From Phycisphaeraceae bacterium (lineage in GTDB: Bacteria > Planctomycetota > Phycisphaerae > Phycisphaerales > Phycisphaeraceae), in assembly GCA_019634195.1 (NCBI GenBank), contig JAHQVV010000162.1:1-39534 (forward strand): a DNA stretch of 39,534 nt. The letters run 5' to 3'. Positions 31,378-39,534 of this stretch are shown piece after piece (the stretch's first letter is position 1; each line of letters begins with the position of its first letter). A program made the position numbers and the translations under genes. Below the pieces are notes generated by a model. It did not search any database, was not told the origin of the DNA, and worked only from the letters and a program-made list of their open reading frames with translations.

Positions 31378-32538
31378 ATGAGAGACCGCCTGATCGGCAT
31401 CGCGTTGGACCTTGAATACCCGTATCCGCACCACCAGGACGTGTTCGCGGGGGTGATGGCTTATGCGCGGCAACGGCCCGGCTGGCGCTGCGTGATTGAT
31501 GAACACCCCGGCGCGAAACCGAAGCAGCGGGTGCTGGCCCGGCCCGAGTACAGCGGGGTGATCGCGCGGGCCGACCCCAAGCTTCAGCGGTTGGTTAAGC
31601 GTCTGTCCGTCCCAATGGTCAATGTGCAGTACGAGCATCACAAGAAGGGGTTCGCCACCGTGCGGGTCGATGTGCGGTTGTCCGGCCGGCTCGCGGCCGA
31701 GCACTTCTTGAGCAGGGGTTACCGCCGGTTCGGCATGCTGACCAGTGGGCAGGGCAGGAACCGGTTGGATATCGCGGACGCGTTTGTCCGGCGCCTCCAA
31801 GAAGAAGAGATGTCCTGTGACGCCAGGCTTTTCCCCGAAGACGATGCGCAGGATGTCGGGCATTGGGTTCGCCTGGAAAACTTTCTACAAGATTGGATAC
31901 GTGGGATGAAGACGCCGATCGCGTTGTTCATCGAATCGACGATCACCGCGCGGCTGCTGGTAGAGATGTGCCACGAGATCGGCCTGGATGTTCCGCAGGA
32001 TATTGCGGTGCTTTGTTTTGAGAACAACAGGGCGATGACTGAGGTCGGGACTCAACTCAGCGCGATTGATGAGGATTACAAAAGGATGGGCTATGAAGCG
32101 GCAGAGCTGCTTGATCGACTCATGGATGGCGCGGCAGCGCCGGACGATCCGGTTCTGATCCCGTCGCCCGGGATCGTCGCACGCGAATCGACCGATTATT
32201 TCGCAGTTGATGATGCGCTTGTTGCTCAAGCGCTGAGGTTCATCTCTCGCCACTTGGCAGAGAAGCTTAGTGTCGATTCGATCGCGTACGAATTAGCGGT
32301 GTCGCCGCGCACGTTACAGAACCGCTTTGACGCGGCGTTGGGGCACGGCGTGGGGGCCGAGGTCCGCCGATTACGCCTGGCCGCCGCGAAGATCATGCTC
32401 GCTGAGCCGGAGCTGGCGATCGGGAAGATCGCCAGCCGCGTAGGCTTTTCAGGGTCGGCTGTGATGAGCCAGGTCTTCCGACGGGAGGTGGGGGTCAGCC
32501 CGGGCGCGTTCCGCAAGCAGCGATTGGCTGAGGATTAA
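31378..32538 (+). CDS. XylR-like transcriptional regulator (LacI-type sugar-binding domain + AraC HTH)
   Basis: The 386-residue protein begins directly with a LacI-like periplasmic-binding fold ('IGIALDLEYPYPHHQDVFAGVMAYAR', VPMVNVQY, 'VRVDVRLSGRLAAEHFLSRGYRRFG', CFENN). It ends with a double helix-turn-helix AraC domain ('LRFISRHLAEKLSVDSIAYELAVSPRTLQNRF', IGKIASRVGFSGSAVMSQVF, VGVSPGAFR). E. coli XylR has the same order and responds to xylose, so a sugar ligand is likely here. It is divergent from the PEP-CTERM gene, with 171 bases between the starts. ATG at 31378 is chosen; a GTG at 31366 is also in frame. Confidence 0.92.
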   Translation: MRDRLIGIALDLEYPYPHHQDVFAGVMAYARQRPGWRCVIDEHPGAKPKQRVLARPEYSGVIARADPKLQRLVKRLSVPMVNVQYEHHKKGFATVRVDVRLSGRLAAEHFLSRGYRRFGMLTSGQGRNRLDIADAFVRRLQEEEMSCDARLFPEDDAQDVGHWVRLENFLQDWIRGMKTPIALFIESTITARLLVEMCHEIGLDVPQDIAVLCFENNRAMTEVGTQLSAIDEDYKRMGYEAAELLDRLMDGAAAPDDPVLIPSPGIVARESTDYFAVDDALVAQALRFISRHLAEKLSVDSIAYELAVSPRTLQNRFDAALGHGVGAEVRRLRLAAAKIMLAEPELAIGKIASRVGFSGSAVMSQVFRREVGVSPGAFRKQRLAED

Positions 32539-32570
32539 CGAGTCGGTGGCGAGCACGTTCTATCAACGCA

Positions 32571-32599
32571 AAACAACCCCAGCCTGTGCCGGGGTTGTT
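32571..32599 (-). terminator. Hairpin terminator between convergent regulator and infC genes
   Basis: AACAACCCC (32572-32580) and GGGGTTGTT (32591-32599) form a 9-bp stem. On the minus strand the stem runs into TTGTTTTG, so it best serves infC but could stop transcription from both sides. Confidence 0.7.
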
Positions 32600-32628
32600 G
32601 TTGATAGACTGATTCGTGTGCGGGTTGC

Positions 32629-33252
<624 letters not shown>

Positions 33253-33353
33253 GATGCAGTCTCCGGGAAAGGTACGGGACAAAAAGGTTGTGACGGCTCA
33301 CGTGGCCGCCGATGCGCAGCCGACAAGGGCTGTTGCGCAGGTGCAATCTACCT

Positions 33354-33382
33354 AGATTATCGGTGGTTCAGGTAAATCGCAA
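33354..33382 (-). promoter_or_regulatory. Candidate promoter of infC
   Basis: On the minus strand, TTGCGA (complement of 33377-33382) and TAATCT (complement of 33354-33359) are 17 bases apart, about 100 bases upstream of the proposed infC start. This would give a leader of roughly 90 bases. Motif reading only. Confidence 0.3.
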
Positions 33383-33410
33383 CAGGGCCAGGCATTAAAA
33401 CACCGGATCA

Positions 33411-34268
33411 TCAGGCTGCCGCCAGCAGCCAGTAGGCCACGGGAGCGGCCAGGAGGGGCGAATCGATGACATCGAGGACGCCGCCAAAGCCAGGGATCGA
33501 CGAGCCCGAGTCCTTGACCGCCGCGTCGCGCTTGAACATCGATGCCAGCAGGTCCCCGCCTTGGCCCACGACAGCGAGCAGGGCACCGACGAGCAGGGCG
33601 TACCACCACGACAAGCCCGCCAGCGGTGTGAGCGTCGCGAGCGACACGAGCGCCGCGAGGGCGACCCCGCCCGCCAGGCCCTCCCACGTCTTGCCGGGGC
33701 TCAGCCAGGGGATGAGCTTGGTCTTTCCGATCGCCCGGCCGGTGAAGTAGGCGCCGATATCGCAGGACTTGGTCGTGAGCAGCGCGGCGGCGAGGACCCA
33801 GGCGGTGTGCTCGGCGCGGATCGCCAGCAGCGTGCCGGGCATGAGTCCTAAGTAGACGAAGGCGAAGACCGCCGCGGCGCCTGCGGCCATCGTGCCGTCC
33901 GTGTTCTGCCCCTTGCACTGCACCAGCACACCCAGCAGCAGCGCGCCGATCCCCAGCGAGACGAGCAGCATCGCGTTCGGACCGGCCAATACCAGGTCGC
34001 CCTGCAAGACGGCGTACACCCCGATACAACCCGCCGCGCCAGAGAGGAACAGCACGCGGAACCCCGTCGCGATGCCTTTGGCTCGCAGCAGGATCGCCAG
34101 CTCCCGCGAAGCAAACCGGATGCCCGGCAGCACCAGCATCAGCAGGATCACCAGCCCGGCCCGCGCGTGGCCTTCCTGCTGCACCCACTGGTCCAGCCAG
34201 AGGACGCCGAGCAGCAGCGCGATCATGATCGGGCCTAGGATCAGCCGGTACTTGAGCATGGTCGGCAT
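33411..34268 (-). CDS. cdsA: Phosphatidate cytidylyltransferase
   Basis: CdsA makes CDP-diacylglycerol from phosphatidate and CTP in the inner membrane, the branch point of phospholipid synthesis. The 285-residue protein has about eight helices. Its C-terminal signature reads SCDIGAYFTGRAIGKTKLIP, SPGKTWEGLAGG and 'SMFKRDAAVKDSGSSIPGFGGVLDVIDS'. The canonical PGHGG is PGFGG and the following DR is DV, a variant I recall in planctomycetes. Start codons at 34268 (MPTMLKYR) and 34259 (MLKYR) are both possible; a longer form to 34352 overlaps the divergent gene and adds no recognisable sequence. It follows infC in the same orientation. Confidence 0.92.
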   Translation of the reverse strand: MPTMLKYRLILGPIMIALLLGVLWLDQWVQQEGHARAGLVILLMLVLPGIRFASRELAILLRAKGIATGFRVLFLSGAAGCIGVYAVLQGDLVLAGPNAMLLVSLGIGALLLGVLVQCKGQNTDGTMAAGAAAVFAFVYLGLMPGTLLAIRAEHTAWVLAAALLTTKSCDIGAYFTGRAIGKTKLIPWLSPGKTWEGLAGGVALAALVSLATLTPLAGLSWWYALLVGALLAVVGQGGDLLASMFKRDAAVKDSGSSIPGFGGVLDVIDSPLLAAPVAYWLLAAA

Positions 34269-34334
34269 GGTACCCGCGACGGCAGCCTGCTGACGCGCAA
34301 AAACCCACCCGATCAAGTAGGCTGGCCCGACTCC

Positions 34335-36245
34335 ATGCGACCCTGTAAACACCTTATCCCGATCCGCTGGCTCGCCGTGCTTGGGCTAGGGCTGATCTGC
34401 GCCGCGATGCAGGCCGCGGCCGGCGACCTGCCCGCCGCCAGCGACGGCGCACACCTCTGGCTGATCCAGCAGGCCACGCCACCCGCCGACGACAAGGACG
34501 CCGAGCCCAAGCTGACGCTCTACCACCTGCCGACCGACATCGACAGGCACCTTGCGACCAAGCTCGACCCGGTCCAAGGCGAGCTCATGCCGCGCGGCAT
34601 CGCTGCGGGCGACGGCCGGCTGCTCATCGTCACCAACGACCGCCAGGTCATGACGATCCGACCGGTCTGGTCCGAGCTGCTGCAGGGCTGGGAGTACCGG
34701 CGACGCACGCTCACGGCGCTGCCCGAGGGCTGCACGCTGATCGCGCTAGCGATGGGGGGCCGCGGGCCATGGGCGCTGGTGCAGGTGCGGTCGCGGGGGC
34801 TGCTCGAGCGGTTGGATGCCCGCCAGCAGCAGCGGGCCGGACCGACCGACCAGCAGATCCTCAACAAGGCGCTCGGGCTGCCCGAGGACTTGCAGTGGGA
34901 TGAGCCGACGCAAACCGATCCACTCGTCGTGGCGCCGGGCGATGACGGCACGGCTGCTCCGCAAGACGACACGACCGAAGAAGCGACGCCTCAAGAAACC
35001 GATGCCGCGGCCGCCGAGCCCACGCTCCCTGTGTACCGCCTGATCAAACTGCGCAGCAGCAAGTGGGTGAGCTCGCCGCTGCCCGAGGGCTTCGATGTGC
35101 CACGCGAGGCCGCGCTGCTGGTCCGACCCGGCGATGATCGGCCGACCGTGCTCGTCGATAGCAATTCAGACTTCAGGCGTACGCCCATCCTGGTCCGCTA
35201 CAACCCGATCGATCCCGTTGAAACACCAACGGGCAGCGCTGCGGAGCCGACCGAAGCGCAGGCACCGGCGTGGGCCCGGCTGATCACGGGCATGCAGCTC
35301 CGCTCGGGGCGGCAGTGGTCTGCCTCGCTGGTCAACGGGCAGATCGTTGTTGCGCTGGAACGCTTCCGGCCACAGAAAAACGTGACCATCGACACGTTCC
35401 TGCTCCGCGGGGAGAACGCCTACGAGATCGGTTATTCCAACATCACCGTTGGCGACAACGCGCGGTGGGCCTTGTGCCCCTGGCAGAACGACATCGGCCT
35501 GCTCGCCAGCCCCGCGCCACCGCCTGACCCAAGCGTCGATCAATCCAATCGGCTGCCCACGCTCGCGCTGCTGGTCGGGCTGAGCATGGACGGCCAACCG
35601 ATGTTCGTCAACGAGCAGGGCCAGACCTTGATGATGCCCATCAGCGAGGAGCGGCCCACCATCCTGGATGGCAACGCCGACCTGTTCGTGCAGATCCTCG
35701 CCTTCATCACCGCGATCTTCATGATGGTGATGTTCTACCGCCGCGCCCCGCAGCAGGACCAGCTCGACCTGCCCGACCACCTGGTGCTGGCGAGCTTCAG
35801 CCGCCGCGCGATTGCGGGGATGATCGATCTTGCGCCGGGGTTCATCCTGGCCGGCCTGATCTACGGCGTGACGGTCAGCGAGACGCTCGTCGAGTCCTGG
35901 CCGGGCAACGGGATCGAGAAGGCGTTCTCCGCAATGCGGCCCGGCTTCGTGGTGATCTTGGTGACGCTGTTCCACACAACGGTCTGCGAGTTCATCCTCG
36001 CCCGGTCGCTGGGCAAGATCCTCATGGGCATGTACGTCGCGGACCTTAACGGCAAGCCCGCGCCGCCGATGCCGTGTTTGGGCAGGGCGTTGAGCCGGGC
36101 CTTCGAGCTGTTCGCGCCGCTCATGATCCTCGTCGCGGTCATCAGCCCCGCACGCCAACGCCTCGGCGATATCCTCGCCAAGACCACCGTCGTCATGCGT
36201 AAGCCCGAGCCGCCTCCCGAACCGGAGGACAACGATGGCTACTGA
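34335..36245 (+). CDS. RDD-domain membrane protein with a large extracytoplasmic N-terminal region
   Basis: The 636-residue protein has a signal peptide (about 1-30) and an extracytoplasmic region of about 420 residues with repeated beta-strand patterns ('[19 protein letters not shown]', '[17 protein letters not shown]', '[22 protein letters not shown]') that could form a beta-propeller. An acidic insert interrupts it (about 195-230). A membrane helix (450-468) leads into a C-terminal RDD domain from residue 484 ([20 protein letters not shown]; the Arg and Asp that name the family). Further helices and '[20 protein letters not shown]' follow. RDD domains occur in transporters and unknown membrane proteins; the function here is not clear. 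Its last 11 bases overlap queC, whose ribosome site lies within it. Confidence 0.85.
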   Translation: MRPCKHLIPIRWLAVLGLGLICAAMQAAAGDLPAASDGAHLWLIQQATPPADDKDAEPKLTLYHLPTDIDRHLATKLDPVQGELMPRGIAAGDGRLLIVTNDRQVMTIRPVWSELLQGWEYRRRTLTALPEGCTLIALAMGGRGPWALVQVRSRGLLERLDARQQQRAGPTDQQILNKALGLPEDLQWDEPTQTDPLVVAPGDDGTAAPQDDTTEEATPQETDAAAAEPTLPVYRLIKLRSSKWVSSPLPEGFDVPREAALLVRPGDDRPTVLVDSNSDFRRTPILVRYNPIDPVETPTGSAAEPTEAQAPAWARLITGMQLRSGRQWSASLVNGQIVVALERFRPQKNVTIDTFLLRGENAYEIGYSNITVGDNARWALCPWQNDIGLLASPAPPPDPSVDQSNRLPTLALLVGLSMDGQPMFVNEQGQTLMMPISEERPTILDGNADLFVQILAFITAIFMMVMFYRRAPQQDQLDLPDHLVLASFSRRAIAGMIDLAPGFILAGLIYGVTVSETLVESWPGNGIEKAFSAMRPGFVVILVTLFHTTVCEFILARSLGKILMGMYVADLNGKPAPPMPCLGRALSRAFELFAPLMILVAVISPARQRLGDILAKTTVVMRKPEPPPEPEDNDGY

Positions 36246-36927
36246 TTCGAAAGCCGCGGTCATCCTGCTGTCCGGCGGCCTCGACTCCGCAACCACCCTG
36301 GCCATCGCCAAAGACCAGGGCTACGCCTGCCACGCGATCAGCTTCGACTACGGCCAGAAGCAGCGCGTCGAACTCGATGCCGCGGCACAACTCGCGCAAG
36401 ACATGGGCGCGGCAAGCCACCGCACCGTCCGCGTCGACCTCGGCGTCTTCGGCGGCAGCGCGTTGACCGATGCCGCGATGAACGTCCCCAAAGACCGCAG
36501 CGACGACGACATCGCCCACGGCATCCCCGTCACGTACGTCCCCGCACGCAACACCGTCTTCCTCAGCTACGCGCTGGGCCTGGCCGAGGTCCTCGACGCG
36601 CACGACATCTTTATCGGCGTCAACGCGGTGGACTACTCGGGTTATCCCGACTGCAGGCCCGAGTTCGTCGAGGCCTTCCAGAACCTTGCGAACCTCGCGA
36701 CCAAGGCAGGCGTCGAAGGTGAAACGATCACCGTCCACGCGCCGCTGATCAGCCTCACCAAGCCGCAGATCATCGAGCGCGGCCTGACGCTGGGCGTCGA
36801 CTACGCCAAGACCCACACCTGCTACGACCCGACACCCGAAGGCAGGCCCTGTGGAAGGTGCGACGCTTGCCTGCTCCGCATCGCGGCGTTCAAGTCGTTG
36901 GGCATGACCGATCCGGCGCTTCAATAA
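36235..36927 (+). CDS. queC: 7-cyano-7-deazaguanine synthase
   Basis: QueC converts 7-carboxy-7-deazaguanine to preQ0 with ATP and ammonia, a step in queuosine tRNA modification. The 230-residue sequence shows the PP-loop ATP-binding motif SGGLDS (13-18), the conserved [23 protein letters not shown] and [17 protein letters not shown], and the zinc site C196, C206, C209, C212 (CYDP...[11 protein letters not shown]). All key residues are present. The ATG overlaps the upstream RDD gene and is preceded by GGAGGA, so the two are probably co-translated. Other que genes are not in the window. Confidence 0.97.
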   Translation: MATDSKAAVILLSGGLDSATTLAIAKDQGYACHAISFDYGQKQRVELDAAAQLAQDMGAASHRTVRVDLGVFGGSALTDAAMNVPKDRSDDDIAHGIPVTYVPARNTVFLSYALGLAEVLDAHDIFIGVNAVDYSGYPDCRPEFVEAFQNLANLATKAGVEGETITVHAPLISLTKPQIIERGLTLGVDYAKTHTCYDPTPEGRPCGRCDACLLRIAAFKSLGMTDPALQ

Positions 36928-36935
36928 TCACATCC

Positions 36936-37005
36936 GTTAGCGCCCGCCCGAAAGGGCGGGGTGCCGATACCTCGCGAACTTCGCCCTTTCGGGCGACCGC
37001 TAAAC
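36936..37005. repeat. Inverted pair of TTAGCG-type hairpin units
   Basis: The left unit (GTTAGCG, then CCCGCCC-GAAA-GGGCGGG at 36943-36960, then GTGCCG) faces a right unit on the other strand (TCGCCC-TTTC-GGGCGA at 36981-36996, then CCGCTAAAC). Both have a 6-7 bp stem with a GAAA-type tetraloop and a TTAGCG outer end. The pair fills the gap between queC and threonine dehydratase and shares its TTAGCG...GTGCC frame with the copies at 12867 and 15055. Confidence 0.75.
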
Positions 37006-37012
37006 TGGTGTC

Positions 37013-38242
37013 ATGCCAACGCCCGTCACGATCGAAGACATCCGTTCCGCCGCCGATCGCATCTCCGGCGGGGTCCGACGTACGCCCACGCTCCAAAGCG
37101 AGTGGCTCAGCCCGATCGTCGGCTTTGGCTTCTACCTCAAGCGTGAGCACCGCCAAGGCACCGGCTCGTTCAAGGAACGCGGCGCACGCAATGCGCTGAT
37201 GCGCCTTGCGATCGAACAGAAAGAGGGCGGCGTGGTCTCGGCCTCCGCGGGGAACCATGCCCTCGCCCTCGCGTCGCACGGCAAGCAGCTCGGCATCCCT
37301 GTCACCGTTGTCATGCCGGCCTTCGCGCCGATCATTAAAGCCCGCAACTGCGAAGAACTCGGTGCCAAGGTCATCCTCCATGGCGACCACATCGGCGACT
37401 GCCGGGAGTACGCCAACCAACTGGTCGATGAGCAGGGGCTGGTCTACATCAACGGCTACGACGACCCGGACATCATCGCCGGCGCGGGCACGATCGGCAT
37501 CGAACTGCTCGAACAGGTGGGCGAGGTCGACGCGGTTGTTGTGCCGGTCGGCGGCGGGGGCTTAATCGCCGGGGTTGCAGTGGCCGTCAAAGCCTTGAAG
37601 CCCGAGGTCAAGCTGATCGGCGTCGAGCCTGAGTCGGCGTCGAGTTTCTCCGCGGCCATGCAGGCGGGTCAGCCGGTGAAGGCAGAGGTCCGCCCGACGC
37701 TTGCCGATGGCCTGGCGGTGCCTTGCGTCGGGGCCAACGCGTTTGCAATCGCGGCGCCGCTGATCGACAAGATGATCACGGTGAACGAGCAGGAGATCGC
37801 GTTGGCGATCCTTCGGCTGGCCGAGATGGAGAAGGCCGTGGTCGAGGGCGCGGGCGCAACCGGCGTCGCCGCGGCGCTCGCGGGCAAGCTCGACGACTAC
37901 AAAGGCAAGCATGTTGCATCGGTCCTCTGCGGCGGCAACATCGACACGACCATGCTCGGCCGGATCATCCAGCGCGGCATGGCCGTCGACGGCCGGCTCT
38001 GCCGATTCAGCGCCCACATCTCCGACCGCCCCGGCGGGCTGGCGGCCTTCACCCGCGTCCTCGCCGACGAGGGCGTCAGCGTCATCGACATCGCCCACGA
38101 CCGCGTCTTCGGCGGCGACGAGATCGCCTCCGTCTCCGTCGAGTGCGAGGTAGAAACCCGCAACCACGACCACATCCTGCATCTGCGCGACCAACTCAAC
38201 CAAGCGGGTTTCGATACGAAGTTTCACGATCTAACCGACTAA
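37013..38242 (+). CDS. ilvA: Threonine dehydratase (ammonia-lyase) with C-terminal ACT domain
   Basis: This PLP enzyme deaminates L-threonine to 2-oxobutanoate, the entry to isoleucine synthesis. The 409-residue protein has the PLP lysine in GTGSFKERGARNAL (K54), the ASAGNHALALA substrate loop, the phosphate-binding VPVGGGGLIAG, and a C-terminal ACT domain (about 330-405, 'CRFSAHISDRPGGLAAFTRVLADEGVSVIDI'). The single ACT and short length match the TdcB/IlvA subtype of about 400 residues rather than long E. coli IlvA, so a catabolic role is also possible. The ATG follows the TTAGCG palindrome by eight bases. The last 12 bases overlap the convergent SIMPL gene. Confidence 0.93.
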   Translation: MPTPVTIEDIRSAADRISGGVRRTPTLQSEWLSPIVGFGFYLKREHRQGTGSFKERGARNALMRLAIEQKEGGVVSASAGNHALALASHGKQLGIPVTVVMPAFAPIIKARNCEELGAKVILHGDHIGDCREYANQLVDEQGLVYINGYDDPDIIAGAGTIGIELLEQVGEVDAVVVPVGGGGLIAGVAVAVKALKPEVKLIGVEPESASSFSAAMQAGQPVKAEVRPTLADGLAVPCVGANAFAIAAPLIDKMITVNEQEIALAILRLAEMEKAVVEGAGATGVAAALAGKLDDYKGKHVASVLCGGNIDTTMLGRIIQRGMAVDGRLCRFSAHISDRPGGLAAFTRVLADEGVSVIDIAHDRVFGGDEIASVSVECEVETRNHDHILHLRDQLNQAGFDTKFHDLTD

Positions 38243-39007
38243 GCCACTCGCGGACGCAGTCGTCTGAGCCGCCCCCGCATCGGGCTGCTCGGGTCTTCTT
38301 CCAGAACAACGACGCGCGGCTGTTTCGATCGTGAAGGAAACCTTAGCGTAGGCACCCACAGTCCGCGTGCGGTACAGGCCGATCCCTAATGCACTTTCGA
38401 CAGGCAGTGATGCATCCATGCAACAGTCGATCGACATGTCGCAGGTGAGCATATCGAGCGAGCGTTCCAGCCCGTAAGAGTTCCATGACTGTTCGTTCAG
38501 GCCAGTGACGCCGTAATCGACTTCGTGCACGTCTTCGATCTTCACCCCAAGGGACTGCGCGATCGTGTCCGCTCGTTGACGGGCCGAGGAGAGCGCTTCC
38601 GCGATCCATCGATCCGCATCCTCGCCGCCGCCGTATTCCCAACGGATACGGTTAAGCCTGCAATGCTTAGGTTTTGAGATAAGGACGAGGATGTCGACGA
38701 GCTTGCTCAGCTCCGCGATTTCAATATCAAGGTCGTATTGTGCGGTTGATGTGCGCAGGAAGACGCCCCGCTTGGAATCGGCGTGCACATTGGTCAGTGT
38801 GACCGCCTCCTCATCCACGCCGGACTTGGCGAGCTCATCGATTAGCTCACGGACCTCGGTCGCTCGCTTCAATGCTGCGTCCGGGCCGAGCAGTGCCGAG
38901 CCCGTCACCCGGACCGACAACACCGCTCCGATCGCGGTCTGCTCCTCGGTGTATCGGCCTTGGGTCGTGAAAAAGTTGGGGATGTTCAGATCAGACACGC
39001 GCGACAT
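38231..39007 (-). CDS. SIMPL (DUF541) domain protein
   Basis: The 258-residue product resembles the SIMPL/DUF541 family, built around 'VLSVRVTGSALLGPDAALKRATEVRELIDELAKSGVDEEAVTLTNVHAD' and the typical helix 'ALSSARQRADTIAQSLGVKIEDVHEVDYGV'. Family members are usually periplasmic, but this one has no signal peptide: it starts MSRVSDLNIPNFFTTQGRY. The last 30 residues are low-complexity Ala/Pro/Arg and lie where the gene overlaps threonine dehydratase, so they may be dispensable. An AAGGGAAG ribosome site lies just before the ATG. The function is unknown. Confidence 0.7.
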   Translation of the reverse strand: MSRVSDLNIPNFFTTQGRYTEEQTAIGAVLSVRVTGSALLGPDAALKRATEVRELIDELAKSGVDEEAVTLTNVHADSKRGVFLRTSTAQYDLDIEIAELSKLVDILVLISKPKHCRLNRIRWEYGGGEDADRWIAEALSSARQRADTIAQSLGVKIEDVHEVDYGVTGLNEQSWNSYGLERSLDMLTCDMSIDCCMDASLPVESALGIGLYRTRTVGAYAKVSFTIETAARRCSGRRPEQPDAGAAQTTASASGLVG

Positions 39008-39131
39008 AGGGCTTCCCTTCGTTGGGGGCTACGCGGCCAGGCGTCTTGACCCGATTGTCCTACAGCAGCCTAATCTGCACAATGCTCTCTTTGTACTACC
39101 CTTGCTCCGCGGGATCAGTAGAATCTCCCTC

Positions 39132-39534
39132 ATGACCACCCCCGACCCCGGCGCGCCCTACGGCCTGAAGACCACCCTCGTCGTCGGCATGGAGATCCAT
39201 GTCGAGCTCGATACCCGTTCCAAGATGTGGACGGACGCACCCAACGTCGCGCATCCGGATTTCCTGAATAGCGAGCCGAACACGCTCCTGAGCCCCGTTG
39301 TCATTGGCATGCCCGGCACGCTGCCCGTTATTAACGAGCAGGCCGTCGAGATGTCGATCCTCGTCGGGCTTGCGTTGGACTGTGCGATCGCCAAGCACAC
39401 CAAGTGGGACCGCAAGAGCTACTGGTACCCGGACCTGCCCAAGAACTACCAGATCAGCCAGTACGACGAGCCGATCTGCGGCGAGGGGCACATCGATATC
39501 CCCGACAACGGCGGTACGAAACACATCCGCATCA
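39132..39534 (+). CDS. gatB: Asp-tRNA(Asn)/Glu-tRNA(Gln) amidotransferase subunit B, N-terminal part
   Basis: GatB, with GatA and GatC, converts misacylated Glu-tRNA(Gln) and Asp-tRNA(Asn) to the correct amides. The first 134 residues are present and the gene runs off the right edge. Motifs seen are TTLVVGMEIHVELDTRSKMW, SEPNTLLSPVVIGMPGTLPV, INEQAVEMSILVGLALDC and 'KWDRKSYWYPDLPKNYQISQYDEPI'. These are the diagnostic GatB/PET112 N-terminal blocks. ATG at 39132 has no clear ribosome site. Confidence 0.95.
   Translation, partial: MTTPDPGAPYGLKTTLVVGMEIHVELDTRSKMWTDAPNVAHPDFLNSEPNTLLSPVVIGMPGTLPVINEQAVEMSILVGLALDCAIAKHTKWDRKSYWYPDLPKNYQISQYDEPICGEGHIDIPDNGGTKHIRI

Noticed and set aside
36235-36927. 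A Dpd-type DNA-deazaguanine modification system suggested by queC
   Set aside because: queC stands beside an RDD membrane protein and a threonine dehydratase, with no dpd, tgt-like or helicase genes nearby; ordinary queuosine synthesis explains it.

Overview
This window looks like a chromosomal segment of a GC-rich planctomycete, most likely class Phycisphaerae. That placement is inferred from gene content: PEP-CTERM proteins ending in the form PEPSSLALLG...ARRRR, pseudopilin-like proteins with FTLI(E/D)LLVV N-termini and a C-terminal 'DGH' motif, a zinc-ribbon multi-spanning membrane protein, a DUF58 protein beside a cyclase-repeat/DUF4159 protein, and many short lipoproteins. I see no rRNA, tRNA, CRISPR array, insertion sequence or phage gene. 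Most genes are housekeeping; the unusual content lies in small repeats, translation starts and accessory gene pairs.

Layout. 1-2.6 kb: start of a CCA-adding enzyme (minus), a tiny lipoprotein, a membrane-anchored amidase-fold protein and a soluble Ser/Thr kinase. 2.7-6.1 kb: a large exported cyclase-repeat/DUF4159 protein convergent with a DUF58 protein. 6.2-11.2 kb: ComEC, then a minus-strand ECF sigma factor and its membrane anti-sigma partner. 11.4-15.4 kb: purB, a lipoprotein, lpxA and lipB, with three palindromic repeats, one of them inside lipB. 15.4-18.9 kb: a lipoprotein, then an ArsR-methyltransferase fusion directly upstream of ahcY (SAM/SAH cycle). 19-22.4 kb: two overlapping convergent membrane proteins and the only long gene-poor stretch. 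22.4-24 kb: a PEP-CTERM protein plus pseudopilin pair. 24-28.2 kb: a DUF6607 lipoprotein behind a consensus FNR-type site, followed by a complete FecCD-type ABC importer for iron-siderophore, heme or B12. 28.3-32.5 kb: dinB, a second pseudopilin/PEP-CTERM pair, and a divergent XylR-like (sugar-binding + AraC) regulator. 32.6-39.5 kb: infC, cdsA, an RDD membrane protein overlapping queC, threonine dehydratase, a SIMPL protein and the start of gatB.

Most interesting points. (1) A family of short hairpin repeats starting TTAGCG occurs at 12.87, 15.06 and 36.94-37.0 kb. The 15.06 kb copy lies in frame inside lipB and accounts for about 20 extra residues that ordinary LipB lacks, much like Rickettsia palindromic elements. 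(2) infC has no good ATG/GTG start; a GGAG ribosome site points to an ATC start codon, and infC is separated from rpmI-rplT. (3) PEP-CTERM + pseudopilin modules occur twice in the same order, one divergent from a XylR-like regulator. (4) A perfect TTGAT-N4-ATCAA site precedes the DUF6607/iron-uptake block. (5) A SAM-cycle operon (ArsR-methyltransferase + ahcY) has an inverted repeat across its start codon. All functions are read from sequence motifs only; no database search was run.
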